A DNA stretch of 64,000 nt, taken from contig CBDCCU010000010.1 of NCBI GenBank assembly GCA_965214955.1, positions 420,384-484,383 on the forward strand, written 5' to 3'. Position 1 is the stretch's first letter, and each line of letters starts with the position of its first letter. A program made the translations under genes and the position numbers. The notes beneath the pieces were generated by a model. It saw nothing but the letters and a program-made list of their open reading frames with translations. It did no database searches and had not been told where the DNA came from. This DNA is from Aliikangiella sp965214955. Lineage in GTDB: Bacteria; Pseudomonadota; Gammaproteobacteria; Enterobacterales; Kangiellaceae. Below are positions 23,060 through 33,241 of the stretch, one piece after another.

Positions 23060-26000
23060 ATGTCTCAACAACCTTATCAGCCTAAAAATAAAGTTCGTAT
23101 TGTTACCGCCGCATCACTGTTTGATGGTCACGATGCCGCCATCAATATTATGCGCCGCATTATTCAGGCCAGTGGCTGCGAAGTAATCCACTTAGGTCAT
23201 AACCGAAGCGTACAAGAAGTCGTCAATTGCGCCATTCAAGAAGATGCACAAGCCATTGCCATGACTTCTTATCAGGGCGGTCATGTTGAATATTTAAAAT
23301 ATATGGTTGATCTGCTTAATGAAAATGGTTGTGGGCATATCAAAGTATTTGCTGGCGGCGGAGGCGTTATTTTGCCCGAAGAAATGGACGAGCTACACAC
23401 ACACGGTGTTGCCAGAGTCTATTCACCCGATGATGGGCGTGAAATGGGCTTACAAGGCATGATTAACGACTTAATCGAAAAATCAGACTTTGCAACTGGC
23501 GAAAACCCACCAAGTGAACTTCCTAATGTAAAAGATCACCGTGAATTAGGCCGATTAATCTCTGCGGCAGAAAATAAGCCAAACGATAACCAAGCATTAC
23601 TCAACACAATAAAAGAAGCCGCTGATAAAGCCGATACCCCCGTTCTAGGTATTACAGGAACAGGCGGCGCGGGTAAATCATCATTGGTTGATGAGCTGGT
23701 TAGACGCTTTTTACTCGACTTTAGTGATAAAAACATTGCCATTATTTCGGTTGATCCTTCTAAACGAAAAACAGGCGGCGCACTACTTGGCGATAGAATT
23801 CGCATGAATGCCATTAACAATAATCGTGTATATATGCGCTCTTTAGCAACGCGCCAGTCAAACCTTGCACTTTCTCCGCACGTGCAAGAAGCAGTAAATA
23901 TTGTTAAGGCGGCAAAATTTGATTTAGTGATTTTAGAAACCTCAGGCATTGGTCAATCTGACACCGAAATCGAAGAACATTCTGATGTTTCACTCTATGT
24001 AATGACCCCAGAATATGGCGCGGCAACGCAATTAGAAAAAATTGATATGCTCGACTTTGCCAATATTATCGCCATTAATAAGTTCGATAAACGCGGCGCA
24101 CTCGACGCCCTGCGCGATGTGCAAAAACAATTTCAGCGTAATCACCTACGTTTTGACGAAGCCACCGAAACCATGCCCGTTTTTGGCACCATTGCTAGCC
24201 AATTTAACGATCCTGGCACCAATGAGCTTTACCGCAACTTAATGAACTTGGTTAATGAAAAAACTAGCGCCAACCTAAAAACTAGTTTTGAAATTACCGA
24301 TGATATGTCAGAAAAAATCTATATTATTCCGCCAAAGCGTACGCGCTATTTAGCCGAAATTGCCGAAAATAATCGCGGTTATGATGAATGGGTTATTGAG
24401 CAATCCGAAATTGCCCAAAAAGTGCAAAGCGTTAACCAAACCATTAACTTGCTGAATGATGAAAACAACTCTGCCAAAGCGCCTTTACAAAGCTTGTTAG
24501 AAACTACCGAACTTGATTTAACTCGCGAAAATAGCAAACTGCTAGAAAACTTTGAGCTTGAAGCCAAACAATACCAAGATGATGTTTTTGTTTATCAAGT
24601 GCGCAACAAAGACATAAAAGTAGAAACCCACAGTCAATCATTGTCTCACCAATCTATCCCCAAAATTTCTGTGCCTAAATATCAAGGCTGGGGCGACCGA
24701 CTAAAATGGAAACTGCAAGAAAACTACCCAGGGCAATTTCCTTATACCGCAGGGGTTTTTCCATTTAAGCGCGAAGGCGAAGATCCTACCCGTATGTTTG
24801 CGGGTGAAGGCGGCCCCGAGCGTACCAACAGACGTTTTCATTATGTGTCAAAAGGCATGCCTGCGGCACGCTTATCAACCGCATTTGATTCGGTAACTCT
24901 GTATGGTGATGATCCCGACTATCGCCCTGATATTTACGGAAAAATTGGCAACTCGGGTGTTTCTATTTGCTGTTTAGACGATGCTAAAAAACTTTATTCA
25001 GGCTTTAGACTGACCGCACCCACCACCTCAGTGTCGATGACCATTAATGGTCCTGCCCCCATTTTAGTGGGCTTTTTTATGAATGCCGCCATTGATCAAG
25101 AGTGTGAAGTTTACATAAAAGAAAACGGTTTAGAGCAAGAGGTTAAAACTAAAATTGCCGATATTTATGCCAAAAAATCTTTGCCTGTTCCCACTTATCA
25201 AGGCGATATTCCAGAAGGAAACGACGGACTTGGTTTAATGCTATTAGGGGTTACTGGCGATCAAGTTTTACCGCAAGAAACTTACAACAAAATTAAAACC
25301 GAAACCATCGCCAAAGTACGCGGCACAGTTCAAGCCGATATTTTAAAAGAAGATCAAGCGCAAAATACCTGTATTTTCTCAACCGAATTTGCACTTCGAT
25401 TAATGGGTGATGTGCAAGAATATTTTATTAACAATAATGTGCGTAACTTCTATTCTGTATCCATTTCGGGATACCACATTGCCGAAGCAGGTGCTAACCC
25501 TATTTCGCAATTGGCTTTCACCCTCGCCAATGGATTTACCTTTGTAGAATACTACTTAGCACGCGGCATGGATATTGATAAATTTGCACCAAACTTTAGT
25601 TTCTTTTTTTCTAACGGTGTTGATCCTGAATATGCGGTTATTGGTCGTGTGGCTCGCCGCATTTGGGCAAAAGCCATGAAGCATAAATACAAAGCCAATG
25701 CGCGCTCGCAAATGCTGAAATATCATATTCAAACATCGGGTCGTTCATTGCACGCGCAAGAAATTGACTTCAACGATATTCGCACCACCCTGCAAGCGTT
25801 ATATGCCATTTACGATAACTGCAACTCATTGCACACCAATGCTTATGACGAAGCAATTACCACCCCAACCGAAGCCTCAGTGCGCCGCGCAATGGCAATT
25901 CAGTTAATTATTAATCGCGAGCTAGGTTTAAATAAAAACCAAAACCCACTGCAAGGCTCATTTATTATCGAAGAGCTAACCGACCTAGTTGAAGAAGCCG

Positions 26001-26419
26001 TACTGTTAGAGTTTGAAAGAATATCCGAACGTGGTGGTGTGCTAGGTGCAATGGAAACCATGTATCAGCGCTCAAAAATTCAAGAAGAATCCATGCATTA
26101 CGAAATGCTAAAACACACAGGTGAATACCCCATTATTGGGGTTAATACTTTCTTATCAGCCGAAGGTTCGCCAACGGTTATTCCCGGTGAAGTTATTCGC
26201 TCAACCAAAGCCGAAAGAGTGTATCAAATTGAAATGCTAGAGCGTTTGCAAAAAGGCTATGCCGATGAAATCGACACCCAATCAAAAGCCATTCAAAATG
26301 CCGCACTGCATAATCAAAATATTTTTGAAGTGCTAATGGAAGCCACCAAGTATTGTTCACTGGGTAAAATTTCCCAAACCTTATATGAGGTGGGTGGGCA
26401 GTATCGTAGAAATATGTAA
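23060..26419 (+). CDS. icmF: Fused isobutyryl-CoA mutase (B12-binding + G-protein chaperone + mutase)
   Basis: 1119 residues, the usual length for IcmF. Domain order: B12-binding domain (12-150, base-off motif SLFDGHDAAINI), MeaB-like GTPase chaperone (Walker A GITGTGGAGKSS near 200), then the large TIM-barrel acyl-CoA mutase domain (about 550-1119, with PYTAGVFPFKREGEDPTRMF and the C-terminal GGVLGAMETMYQRSKIQ). It interconverts isobutyryl-CoA and n-butyryl-CoA, and related fusions act on pivalyl- or isovaleryl-CoA, with adenosylcobalamin. The built-in G-protein domain loads and repairs the cofactor. AGGTAAGTT precedes the ATG. It is monocistronic, so the cell needs imported or salvaged B12. 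Confidence 0.93.
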   Translation: MSQQPYQPKNKVRIVTAASLFDGHDAAINIMRRIIQASGCEVIHLGHNRSVQEVVNCAIQEDAQAIAMTSYQGGHVEYLKYMVDLLNENGCGHIKVFAGGGGVILPEEMDELHTHGVARVYSPDDGREMGLQGMINDLIEKSDFATGENPPSELPNVKDHRELGRLISAAENKPNDNQALLNTIKEAADKADTPVLGITGTGGAGKSSLVDELVRRFLLDFSDKNIAIISVDPSKRKTGGALLGDRIRMNAINNNRVYMRSLATRQSNLALSPHVQEAVNIVKAAKFDLVILETSGIGQSDTEIEEHSDVSLYVMTPEYGAATQLEKIDMLDFANIIAINKFDKRGALDALRDVQKQFQRNHLRFDEATETMPVFGTIASQFNDPGTNELYRNLMNLVNEKTSANLKTSFEITDDMSEKIYIIPPKRTRYLAEIAENNRGYDEWVIEQSEIAQKVQSVNQTINLLNDENNSAKAPLQSLLETTELDLTRENSKLLENFELEAKQYQDDVFVYQVRNKDIKVETHSQSLSHQSIPKISVPKYQGWGDRLKWKLQENYPGQFPYTAGVFPFKREGEDPTRMFAGEGGPERTNRRFHYVSKGMPAARLSTAFDSVTLYGDDPDYRPDIYGKIGNSGVSICCLDDAKKLYSGFRLTAPTTSVSMTINGPAPILVGFFMNAAIDQECEVYIKENGLEQEVKTKIADIYAKKSLPVPTYQGDIPEGNDGLGLMLLGVTGDQVLPQETYNKIKTETIAKVRGTVQADILKEDQAQNTCIFSTEFALRLMGDVQEYFINNNVRNFYSVSISGYHIAEAGANPISQLAFTLANGFTFVEYYLARGMDIDKFAPNFSFFFSNGVDPEYAVIGRVARRIWAKAMKHKYKANARSQMLKYHIQTSGRSLHAQEIDFNDIRTTLQALYAIYDNCNSLHTNAYDEAITTPTEASVRRAMAIQLIINRELGLNKNQNPLQGSFIIEELTDLVEEAVLLEFERISERGGVLGAMETMYQRSKIQEESMHYEMLKHTGEYPIIGVNTFLSAEGSPTVIPGEVIRSTKAERVYQIEMLERLQKGYADEIDTQSKAIQNAALHNQNIFEVLMEATKYCSLGKISQTLYEVGGQYRRNM

Positions 26420-26596
26420 TTAGTTTTTGTACTCAGCTGCAACTGAGCAAACCAATATAAAAGCACATTTGCAGTTGAGCACAAGATAGAAAATACAATT
26501 ATGCATAGCAAATTGAACGCTAAAACTCTATTCTTAAGTAAACCACTCTTAGCCGTTAATTACTGAGCTACTCCTAAACATACCATCGAATCAACC

Positions 26597-27643
26597 ATGA
26601 CCCTACTAATCTTATATATCCTTCTCGCTATTTTAGTCTCTTTTGCCTGCTCTATTTTTGAGGCGGTTTTGCTTTCGGTTAGCGATGCTCATGTGGCATT
26701 GCTTAAAAGCCAAAAGCATCCCGCAGGTAAAGAGCTTGATAAAATAAAATCGGACATAGGTAAGCCATTAGCCGCCATACTTTCATTAAATACCATTGCT
26801 CACACTATTGGCGCGGCAGGGGCTGGTGCTCAGGCGGCGGCGGTTTTTGGTGATGTTTATTTGGGTTTATTTTCTGCGATATTAACGCTATTAATATTAG
26901 TTTTTTCTGAAATTATTCCAAAAACTATTGGTGCCAGTTATTGGAAACAACTCACTCCTATAACTACATATAGCCTTAAATATTTAATCATTGTCACTTA
27001 CCCACTGATTAAACTTTCTGAGTTTATCACTCGCAGAATTTCTCACGAAGGACATTCATCGGGCTTAAGCCGCGAAGAATTTGCCCTAATGGCAGATCTC
27101 AGTAGTAAAGAAGGTCACTTGCAAGAGCAAGAATCGCATTTTTTAAAAAACTTAATGCAACTGCACCAAACTAACGTTAAAGAAGCAATGACACCAAGAA
27201 CGGTGATTTTTTCATTGGATCAATCACTCACCATAGAAACCTTTTTTCATAAACACGACCAAACCACTTTTTCACGCATTCCCATTTATGATGGCGACCA
27301 AGAAAACATTACCGGTTATGTTTTAAGGAACGATCTTTTATTAGCCAAAGCTCGTGAAAATGATTCTCAGAGTTTAAAAAACTACACTAAAAAATTACCC
27401 GCAATTCTACTCGAAAGTTCACTTTCTAAAGCATTAAATTTAATGTTAGATACCCGCACACATATTGTATTAATTGTTGATGAATATGGCGCGGTTCAAG
27501 GGATTTTAACCATGGAAGATGTAATGGAAACCATGCTAGGTTTTGAGATTGTTGACGAAAAAGATAAAGCCGTTGATATGCAGCAAGAAGCCAAGAAAAA
27601 ATGGCATAAAAAAGATAGCTCAAGCACTCACGAAAAATGGTAA
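26597..27643 (+). CDS. CNNM/DUF21 and CBS-domain membrane protein (CorC/HlyC family, short form)
   Basis: 348 residues. Three hydrophobic helices of the CNNM (DUF21) transmembrane domain with SFACSIFEAVLLSVSDAHV, LNTIAHTIGAAGAGAQAA and FSEIIPKTIGA. These are followed by two CBS modules (MTPRTVIFSLDQ and the pair ending IVDEYGAVQGILTMEDVMETMLG). The C-terminal CorC/transporter-associated domain of longer relatives is absent. Relatives take part in Mg/Co or Na-coupled cation efflux with ATP/Mg sensing by the CBS pair. No clear ribosome-binding site precedes this ATG. A strong terminator follows. Confidence 0.82.
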   Translation: MTLLILYILLAILVSFACSIFEAVLLSVSDAHVALLKSQKHPAGKELDKIKSDIGKPLAAILSLNTIAHTIGAAGAGAQAAAVFGDVYLGLFSAILTLLILVFSEIIPKTIGASYWKQLTPITTYSLKYLIIVTYPLIKLSEFITRRISHEGHSSGLSREEFALMADLSSKEGHLQEQESHFLKNLMQLHQTNVKEAMTPRTVIFSLDQSLTIETFFHKHDQTTFSRIPIYDGDQENITGYVLRNDLLLAKARENDSQSLKNYTKKLPAILLESSLSKALNLMLDTRTHIVLIVDEYGAVQGILTMEDVMETMLGFEIVDEKDKAVDMQQEAKKKWHKKDSSSTHEKW

Positions 27644-27650
27644 TTCAATA

Positions 27651-27684
27651 AAAAATGCCGATAAGTTTCCCTATCGGCATTTTA
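27651..27684. terminator. Bidirectional terminator
   Basis: AAAATGCCGATA (27653-27664) pairs with TATCGGCATTTT (27672-27683), A-rich on one side and T-rich on the other. It lies between the convergent CNNM and S8 protease genes and can serve both. Confidence 0.8.
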
Positions 27685-27710
27685 CTTTTAAATCGTTATT
27701 TAATAAACGA

Positions 27711-30545
27711 TTATGGCGACCATGAAGCTTCTACTCTAACACCAGTATATGCGCGATATCCGCGAATACTAACATGCCATGTAGTCGCTGCTGGGTTATT
27801 AAATGTACATACTTCATCGTTTCCGTTTCTGTATGGACGGCAATCATAACTGCTGGTTGTTGGCTGAGCGCCTTCACGAACGTAAAGATCAGCATCACCA
27901 GTACCACCAGACATAACCACGCTAAAGGTGCTCATTCCTGCAGGAATATCAATAGTGTAGTGTTTCCAACTATTACGGGCACCTTCTAAATCATCAACTG
28001 CACCGCTACCGCCGTCATTTCCACCACCGCCACCAGAGCCTTCAGTGTACGAACCAACTAAAGATACACCAGAGAAAGTTCTGTAAGCATTTACTAAGAT
28101 ATAGTAAGTGCCAGCTTGTGGAGAATCAAAACTACAAGTTTCTGCATTACCATTGCGGTATGGACGACAATCATAGTTTGAAGTAGTTGCTTGAGATCCA
28201 AACTTCACATGAATGTCTGCATCACCACTACCACCTGAAATTGCAAATGATAAATCAGTAGCACCTGCTGGTACTTCCATGGTGTAAGACAAGCTAGTTG
28301 ACGAAGCTAAACCAGTTTTAGCCACACCATTTACTAATTCATTCTCACCACCTGTGCTACCTTCGGTAACGGTTACTGATTGAGAAGTAGAATCGCTTCC
28401 ACCGTCGTTATCGGTTACTGTTAATTGAACGGTATAGGTTCCTGCCGAAGCATAAGAGTGAGAAGCATTAGCTCCACTTGCTGTTGAGCCATCACCAAAG
28501 TTCCAAGCATAACTAGCAATTGAACCGTCGCTATCAAAGCTACCCGAGCCATTGAACGAACAGTCTAAATCACTACAGCTATTGCTAAATGAAGCGGTTG
28601 GTAGGCTATTAACAGGATCGGGTTCAGTAACAGTTACCGATTGTGAACTAGAGTCAGTACCACCATTATTATCAGTTACTGTTAATTGAACATTATAAGT
28701 TCCTGCTGAAGCGTACGAATGCGATGGAGCCGCACCAGTAGCACTTGAACCATCACCAAAGTTCCAAGCGTAAGAAACAATGCTACCATCACTGTCAGAA
28801 CTTGCAGTACCATTAAATGCACAGCTTAAATCTGAGCAGTTGCTAGAGAATGACGCAACAGGTAATACATTACCGCCGCCTCCGCCAGAACCATCACAGC
28901 CATTAGCCGCTATCCAGTCACTTGCATCTTTGGCTTTAACAATACCATTACCGAAGTAAACATCATGGCCATTAGATCCAGCGTCTTCAGCAGTTGTTTT
29001 AAGCACTTCTCTAATTTCAGTACCAGTACAGCTAGGATGGTTAGACCAAACAAGCGCAGCAACACCAGCAACACCAGGGGTTGCCATTGAAGTACCACTC
29101 ATTAAGCCATAATCACCAGGACCTACTGAGATAGAAGCAGAAGAAGACCCTACTAAAGCAGAGCGATCAGCAAGATCGGCACCAACAACAGGAATGCTTG
29201 TTGAGTTAGAAGTTCCTAAAGTACCTTGCAGAACACCTTCAACATTATTAACAATAATTGCGCCAATACCGCCGCTGTCTTGACAGTTTTTAGTTTTATC
29301 GTGGAAAGAAATATTTCCGCGATCAATCACACAAATTTTACCGTTAGCACCAGAATTTGTGCTTTCAGCAGTGCCCATAAAGTAGGTAGAACCCTGAACA
29401 CTACCAGTATTTTCCATTGCAGCAGCAGCATAACCACTGCCATCAGCAGATAAACCGGCAATAGTTGCGCCACCAGATGGATAGGTCGATAAAGTATCTA
29501 CACCACCAGCAGTTGCCTCAACACAGTTAGTTTGTGCAGAGTTACAAGAAGGATGCTGAGAAAACGAAGCGATATTGTTATCGGCATCATTTGCACCAAT
29601 CATCATTACAGAGTCATAACCCGCAGGATATGAACGAACGGTATTGCCATCGTTACCCGCCGCAGCTAAAACTAAACCGCCATTATTGGTAAAGCTATTA
29701 AAAGCATTTCTTTCGGTATTATTAGCAGCACCGCCACCTAAGCTCATGGTGATAATATTGGCACCAGCATTTGCACAAATAGAAGCTGCTTGAGCTAAAT
29801 CAGAAGAATAACCCCAGCCAGCATTGTTAAATACTTTAACAATATGCATTGGAACACCAGGTGCCATACCTACTACACCAAAGCCGTTATCAGCAGCACC
29901 AACTGTACCGGCAACGTGAGTTCCATGTGGTCCACCATCAGCATTCCAGTTACCAGTGCCCGAGTCATTGGTTCCCGTAATGTTTGACCATACAAAGTCG
30001 TTGTTTCTACCACCAGTTTCACCATTTGAGCCAGCAATACCAGAATCAATTACACAAACCTTTTGACCTGATTGCAATGACAGCTGATCCGCTTGCGACT
30101 GGTAAATAGCATAAGGCGTAAGCTGAGCGGTATTTGGATCACCCGCATCATCGTTATATAAAGCCATTAGCTTTCTAGGAGCGTCAATTTCTACTTCTTC
30201 GACCATAGGGTCTTTTTTTAACGCTTTAACATCTGCCTGAGTTAACATAGCAGCAATTGCATATTGGCTATCAATGCTACGCTTAATAGTGGCACCTCTA
30301 GCTTTTAACGATTGCCTAGCCGCTAACGAATTAAAGCCCATTGCGCCTGAAGATTTCATCATACTATTAGCGGTATTTTTTTTGTATCTAACAATATAAC
30401 GAACAGGTAATTGGCTTTCAGCACTAATGCTTACTGGGGTTAATTGGGGACTAGTTTGGTTAACTGCACCAACGCTAGCCGAGAGTGATACACCCAAAAT
30501 GCCGGCGGTAACCGCACTGGCAACTTTTTGGATCGGATATTTCAT
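27711..30545 (-). CDS. Secreted S8 serine protease with PA, two PKD and two PPC domains
   Basis: 944 residues. Signal peptide (1-27), inhibitor I9-type propeptide (about 48-123), and subtilisin domain with Asp167 (VIDSGI), His210 (HGTHVAG) and Ser486 (GTSMATP). A protease-associated domain is inserted at about 365-465. Two PKD domains follow (563-640 and 650-727; both with WNFGDGS), then two bacterial pre-peptidase C-terminal domains (about 745-832 and 855-942; both with YDCRPYRNGN). Such enzymes are secreted, often by the type II pathway, with the PKD/PPC tail aiding substrate binding or being removed on maturation. AGGAGG lies upstream of the ATG. It is monocistronic. Confidence 0.9.
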   Translation of the reverse strand: MKYPIQKVASAVTAGILGVSLSASVGAVNQTSPQLTPVSISAESQLPVRYIVRYKKNTANSMMKSSGAMGFNSLAARQSLKARGATIKRSIDSQYAIAAMLTQADVKALKKDPMVEEVEIDAPRKLMALYNDDAGDPNTAQLTPYAIYQSQADQLSLQSGQKVCVIDSGIAGSNGETGGRNNDFVWSNITGTNDSGTGNWNADGGPHGTHVAGTVGAADNGFGVVGMAPGVPMHIVKVFNNAGWGYSSDLAQAASICANAGANIITMSLGGGAANNTERNAFNSFTNNGGLVLAAAGNDGNTVRSYPAGYDSVMMIGANDADNNIASFSQHPSCNSAQTNCVEATAGGVDTLSTYPSGGATIAGLSADGSGYAAAAMENTGSVQGSTYFMGTAESTNSGANGKICVIDRGNISFHDKTKNCQDSGGIGAIIVNNVEGVLQGTLGTSNSTSIPVVGADLADRSALVGSSSASISVGPGDYGLMSGTSMATPGVAGVAALVWSNHPSCTGTEIREVLKTTAEDAGSNGHDVYFGNGIVKAKDASDWIAANGCDGSGGGGGNVLPVASFSSNCSDLSCAFNGTASSDSDGSIVSYAWNFGDGSSATGAAPSHSYASAGTYNVQLTVTDNNGGTDSSSQSVTVTEPDPVNSLPTASFSNSCSDLDCSFNGSGSFDSDGSIASYAWNFGDGSTASGANASHSYASAGTYTVQLTVTDNDGGSDSTSQSVTVTEGSTGGENELVNGVAKTGLASSTSLSYTMEVPAGATDLSFAISGGSGDADIHVKFGSQATTSNYDCRPYRNGNAETCSFDSPQAGTYYILVNAYRTFSGVSLVGSYTEGSGGGGGNDGGSGAVDDLEGARNSWKHYTIDIPAGMSTFSVVMSGGTGDADLYVREGAQPTTSSYDCRPYRNGNDEVCTFNNPAATTWHVSIRGYRAYTGVRVEASWSP

Positions 30546-31085
30546 GTAGCCTCCTAACAGGTTAAAAAAATATTTGATAACTCAAAGAAAACTTCAATAT
30601 TTATTTTTTATTGGCTCATCTACCACTAAGCCTAGATTTCGTTGAGTCGAAGTAAATATAGGACAACTAGAAAATATTGCACAACTATAAAAGACATTAT
30701 TTTATGGTAATATTACCATTTTTATATTATAACGCGTTATTATATAAGTAATTTGACACACAAACACTACGAAAACTTTCGTTTAACGTATTTAATACCT
30801 TTTTGATATTAACAGCAAACCCTAATAACCACTCATAAACAAAGGTTAATAATCAGAAAATTCAATTTAATTAGTCTTTTTTATCAATTAATTAATATTT
30901 CAGCGTTATTAACTGGTTTAATCCTTTCTTAAAGGGCATAAAAGCAGACTAAATAATCATTACGTTGTTAACTAATAGGCGCTCACTAACAAAATAATTG
31001 ATATATACCCGTTTTCACCGCCCAATTAAAACAGGTACAATATCAGCCAGATGAAGTTCAACTTGGAAGCATTTAGCCCGTTAAT
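30546..31085. other. 540-bp intergenic region with palindromes and a repeat end
   Basis: AT-rich control region between the divergent protease and SEC-C protein genes. It holds a perfect 16-bp palindrome ATGGTAATATTACCAT (30704-30719), a second ATAACGCGTTAT (30729-30740), and an isolated MITE-like end TATACCCGTTTTCACC (31004-31019). The palindromes lie about 160-195 bp upstream of the protease start and could be operators. No coding signal seen. Confidence 0.4.
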
Positions 31086-31802
31086 ATGCCTAGTTTCGAT
31101 ATCCAGCCTTTAAAAACCTGTTTTAACCATCCACAAGTGCAGTTGGCATTTGGCAACTTGTACCACAGCCTTGGGTTTATTACCGCCGTTGCCAGTGCGC
31201 CAGAGAAAATCCCAGCCAAAGAATGGATGCCGCAACTGGTAAAACCCGGTTCACCCGATATAACTTTTGAAGAAGAAAACCTCGTTAAAAACCTTAATCA
31301 AGGTTTTGTGAGTTGGTGGCAAGAATGCGACTTAGCCTTTGAACATGGCACAGGGCTTAACCTTCCTTGTTTGCTTGAAGCTAACGATGCAGGCAAAGCC
31401 GATCAATCATTAGTTGATTTTGCAACCGGTTATCTCGATGCCTATAACTGGCTTTCTGGTAGTTGGGATAAACTATTACCCAAAGATAGCCCCGAAGCAG
31501 TAAGAAGCTTAGCGCTTTTAGGTGTGCTGTTAGGGCGCTTTATCAATGAACAACAAGTGGCTAGTCAAGAGCCAGAAATTTTTGAGCAATTGCCCGAGTT
31601 AGAACAATGTATTAGCCTAGTGCCAAAGTTAATTTCAGCGGTTGGTATGTTAGGCAAAGACATTGCGCAAAACCAAGAAACAAGCAAACCGCAATCTTTT
31701 TCAGCCGTTTCTCCCGCAATTAACCAATTAAAAAATGTGGGTAGAAATGATCTTTGTCCTTGTGGCAGTGGTAAAAAGTTTAAAAAATGTTGTTTGCACT
31801 AA
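31086..31802 (+). CDS. UPF0149/YecA-like protein with C-terminal SEC-C zinc motif
   Basis: 238 residues. The N-terminal 190 residues follow the YecA/YgfB (UPF0149) helical family (LGFITAVASAPEKI...W near 35-55, GYLDAYNW near 125). The C-terminus is a SEC-C motif, RNDLCPCGSGKKFKKCC, which binds zinc as in SecA and YecA. Function of the family is not established; links to protein export or ribosome contacts have been proposed for SEC-C relatives. It begins a three-gene unit with the small membrane protein and the kinase downstream. Confidence 0.78.
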   Translation: MPSFDIQPLKTCFNHPQVQLAFGNLYHSLGFITAVASAPEKIPAKEWMPQLVKPGSPDITFEEENLVKNLNQGFVSWWQECDLAFEHGTGLNLPCLLEANDAGKADQSLVDFATGYLDAYNWLSGSWDKLLPKDSPEAVRSLALLGVLLGRFINEQQVASQEPEIFEQLPELEQCISLVPKLISAVGMLGKDIAQNQETSKPQSFSAVSPAINQLKNVGRNDLCPCGSGKKFKKCCLH

Positions 31803-31820
31803 CCATTAAGGAAAGCATCG

Positions 31821-32159
31821 ATGAATAGCAAATATATTGCATTAATTATTTTCAGTATTTTTGTAGTTGGTGTTATATCGCTTAATATGAAAGCGCTAAA
31901 CAAACAGTATGACTATCACGGTGTGATAAAGCACATTAATTTAGAAGGTGGCTTTTGGGGAATACAATTAAAAGGCGGACAAAATTTAAGGCTAATTGAA
32001 TTACCTAATGAATTACAACTTAACAATACCGAAATTGCTTTTTCTGGCACATTTTTAACCCCTAAATTTAGCATTCAACAATGGGGAAAACCTTTTAAAA
32101 TAGACTCGTATCAAATTCTAAAAAAAGGCGCCGCTAAAAAGCCAAAACCCGCCTTATGA
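31821..32159 (+). CDS. Small membrane-anchored hypothetical protein
   Basis: 112 residues behind AAGGAAA. One N-terminal helix (YIALIIFSIFVVGVISLNM) anchors a small beta-rich domain, probably periplasmic, with a basic tail (KKGAAKKPKPAL). No family recognised. Its last codons overlap the next start (ATGA), so it is coupled to the kinase gene. Confidence 0.55.
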   Translation: MNSKYIALIIFSIFVVGVISLNMKALNKQYDYHGVIKHINLEGGFWGIQLKGGQNLRLIELPNELQLNNTEIAFSGTFLTPKFSIQQWGKPFKIDSYQILKKGAAKKPKPAL

Positions 32160-33223
32160 ATCCTTTTTTAAAAAAGTATTGGTCGCAATTTCAAAGAGCT
32201 TATAATTTTGAGTGCGGCTTTAGTGATTTAAGAGAAATTGAAAACGGACTAATTAATGATACCTTCTATTTAAAAGATCAATCTCAAGAATGGATCTTAC
32301 AAAAAATTAATCAAACCGCTTTTGCTGATCCCAAACTTGTTATTAAAAACTTTGAAGTGGTATCAAATCATTTAGCCAATAATGCAGACTTTCCGCTACA
32401 AAATTTAGTGGTTAAAAAAGCTAATGATAATCAAACTTTTTTATACATAAACAACCAATACTGGCGAGTTACTCAATATATTACTAACAGTATTGCCCAT
32501 TCTAAAGTAAGCAATCTTGAGCAAGCCTTTAATGGCGCTAAAGCCATTGCAGAGTTTGATATGGCGTTAGCCGATTTAGATTATCATGCAATAAAAATTA
32601 CCATTAATGATTTTCATCACTTAAATAAAAGGCTTAAACAATTTAATCAAGCGTTAAAAACTGATCTAAACAATCGAGTAAAAAATTGCGCTGATGAAAT
32701 TGCCTTAATTGAGCAATATAAACAGCTTGCCAATTGGATACCTCAAGCTGAAAAGAGCAAAAAAATCGTTAAGCATATTACTCATAACGATACTAAATTT
32801 AGCAACATACTATTTGCTAAAAACAGCAACCAGGTTCAAGCAGTTATAGATTGGGATACCATAATGCCTGGTTATTTTATTTTTGACTTTGGCGATATGT
32901 TAAGAAGCTTTAGCGCGGTTAAAGATGAAGAAAAACCGCAAAACTCTTATATAGATTGGTCAATTTTAGAAGCAGTTACAAAAGGCTATTTATCAAGCGC
33001 AAAAAAACTCAGCGCTTTTGAAAAACAAAACTTATTAACGGGTGCAGAAATTATTATTTTTATGTTGGGCGTAAGGTTTTTAACTGATTACTTAAACGGC
33101 GACAAATATTTTAAAACTCAATATTACAATCAAAATTTAAAACGTGCTCAAGTACAATTTAATTTATTTAAGCAGTTAACCATTGAGCATAAAAACTGGT
33201 GCAATAAACTCAATTTAATCTAG
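32156..33223 (+). CDS. Aminoglycoside-phosphotransferase-fold kinase, NahK-like
   Basis: 355 residues. N-terminal lobe with WILQKINQTAFADPKLVIKN, a pattern shared with N-acetylhexosamine 1-kinases. The catalytic loop is HITHNDTKFSNILF (HxDxxxxN) and the metal motif is VIDWDTIMPGYFIFDFGDMLR. It should phosphorylate a small molecule, plausibly an amino sugar at C1, in the cytoplasm. No sugar pathway genes are adjacent, so the substrate is open. Translationally coupled to the upstream small membrane protein and convergent with ruvB. Confidence 0.75.
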   Translation: MNPFLKKYWSQFQRAYNFECGFSDLREIENGLINDTFYLKDQSQEWILQKINQTAFADPKLVIKNFEVVSNHLANNADFPLQNLVVKKANDNQTFLYINNQYWRVTQYITNSIAHSKVSNLEQAFNGAKAIAEFDMALADLDYHAIKITINDFHHLNKRLKQFNQALKTDLNNRVKNCADEIALIEQYKQLANWIPQAEKSKKIVKHITHNDTKFSNILFAKNSNQVQAVIDWDTIMPGYFIFDFGDMLRSFSAVKDEEKPQNSYIDWSILEAVTKGYLSSAKKLSAFEKQNLLTGAEIIIFMLGVRFLTDYLNGDKYFKTQYYNQNLKRAQVQFNLFKQLTIEHKNWCNKLNLI

Positions 33224-33241
33224 CTTTTTGGTCAATAGTGT

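Noticed and set aside
26433..26480. Inverted repeat after icmF as a terminator
   Set aside because: CTCAGCTGCAA and TTTGCAGTTGAG can pair, but the loop is long and no T-run follows, so support is too weak.
28370..28880. DNA-level tandem repeat in the protease gene as a mobile or CRISPR-like repeat
   Set aside because: The similarity comes from two PKD protein domains in tandem, not from short regularly spaced identical repeats.
29226..29453. Plus-strand open frame inside the S8 protease gene
   Set aside because: It is a shadow of the strongly supported protease frame, with no start signals or domain.
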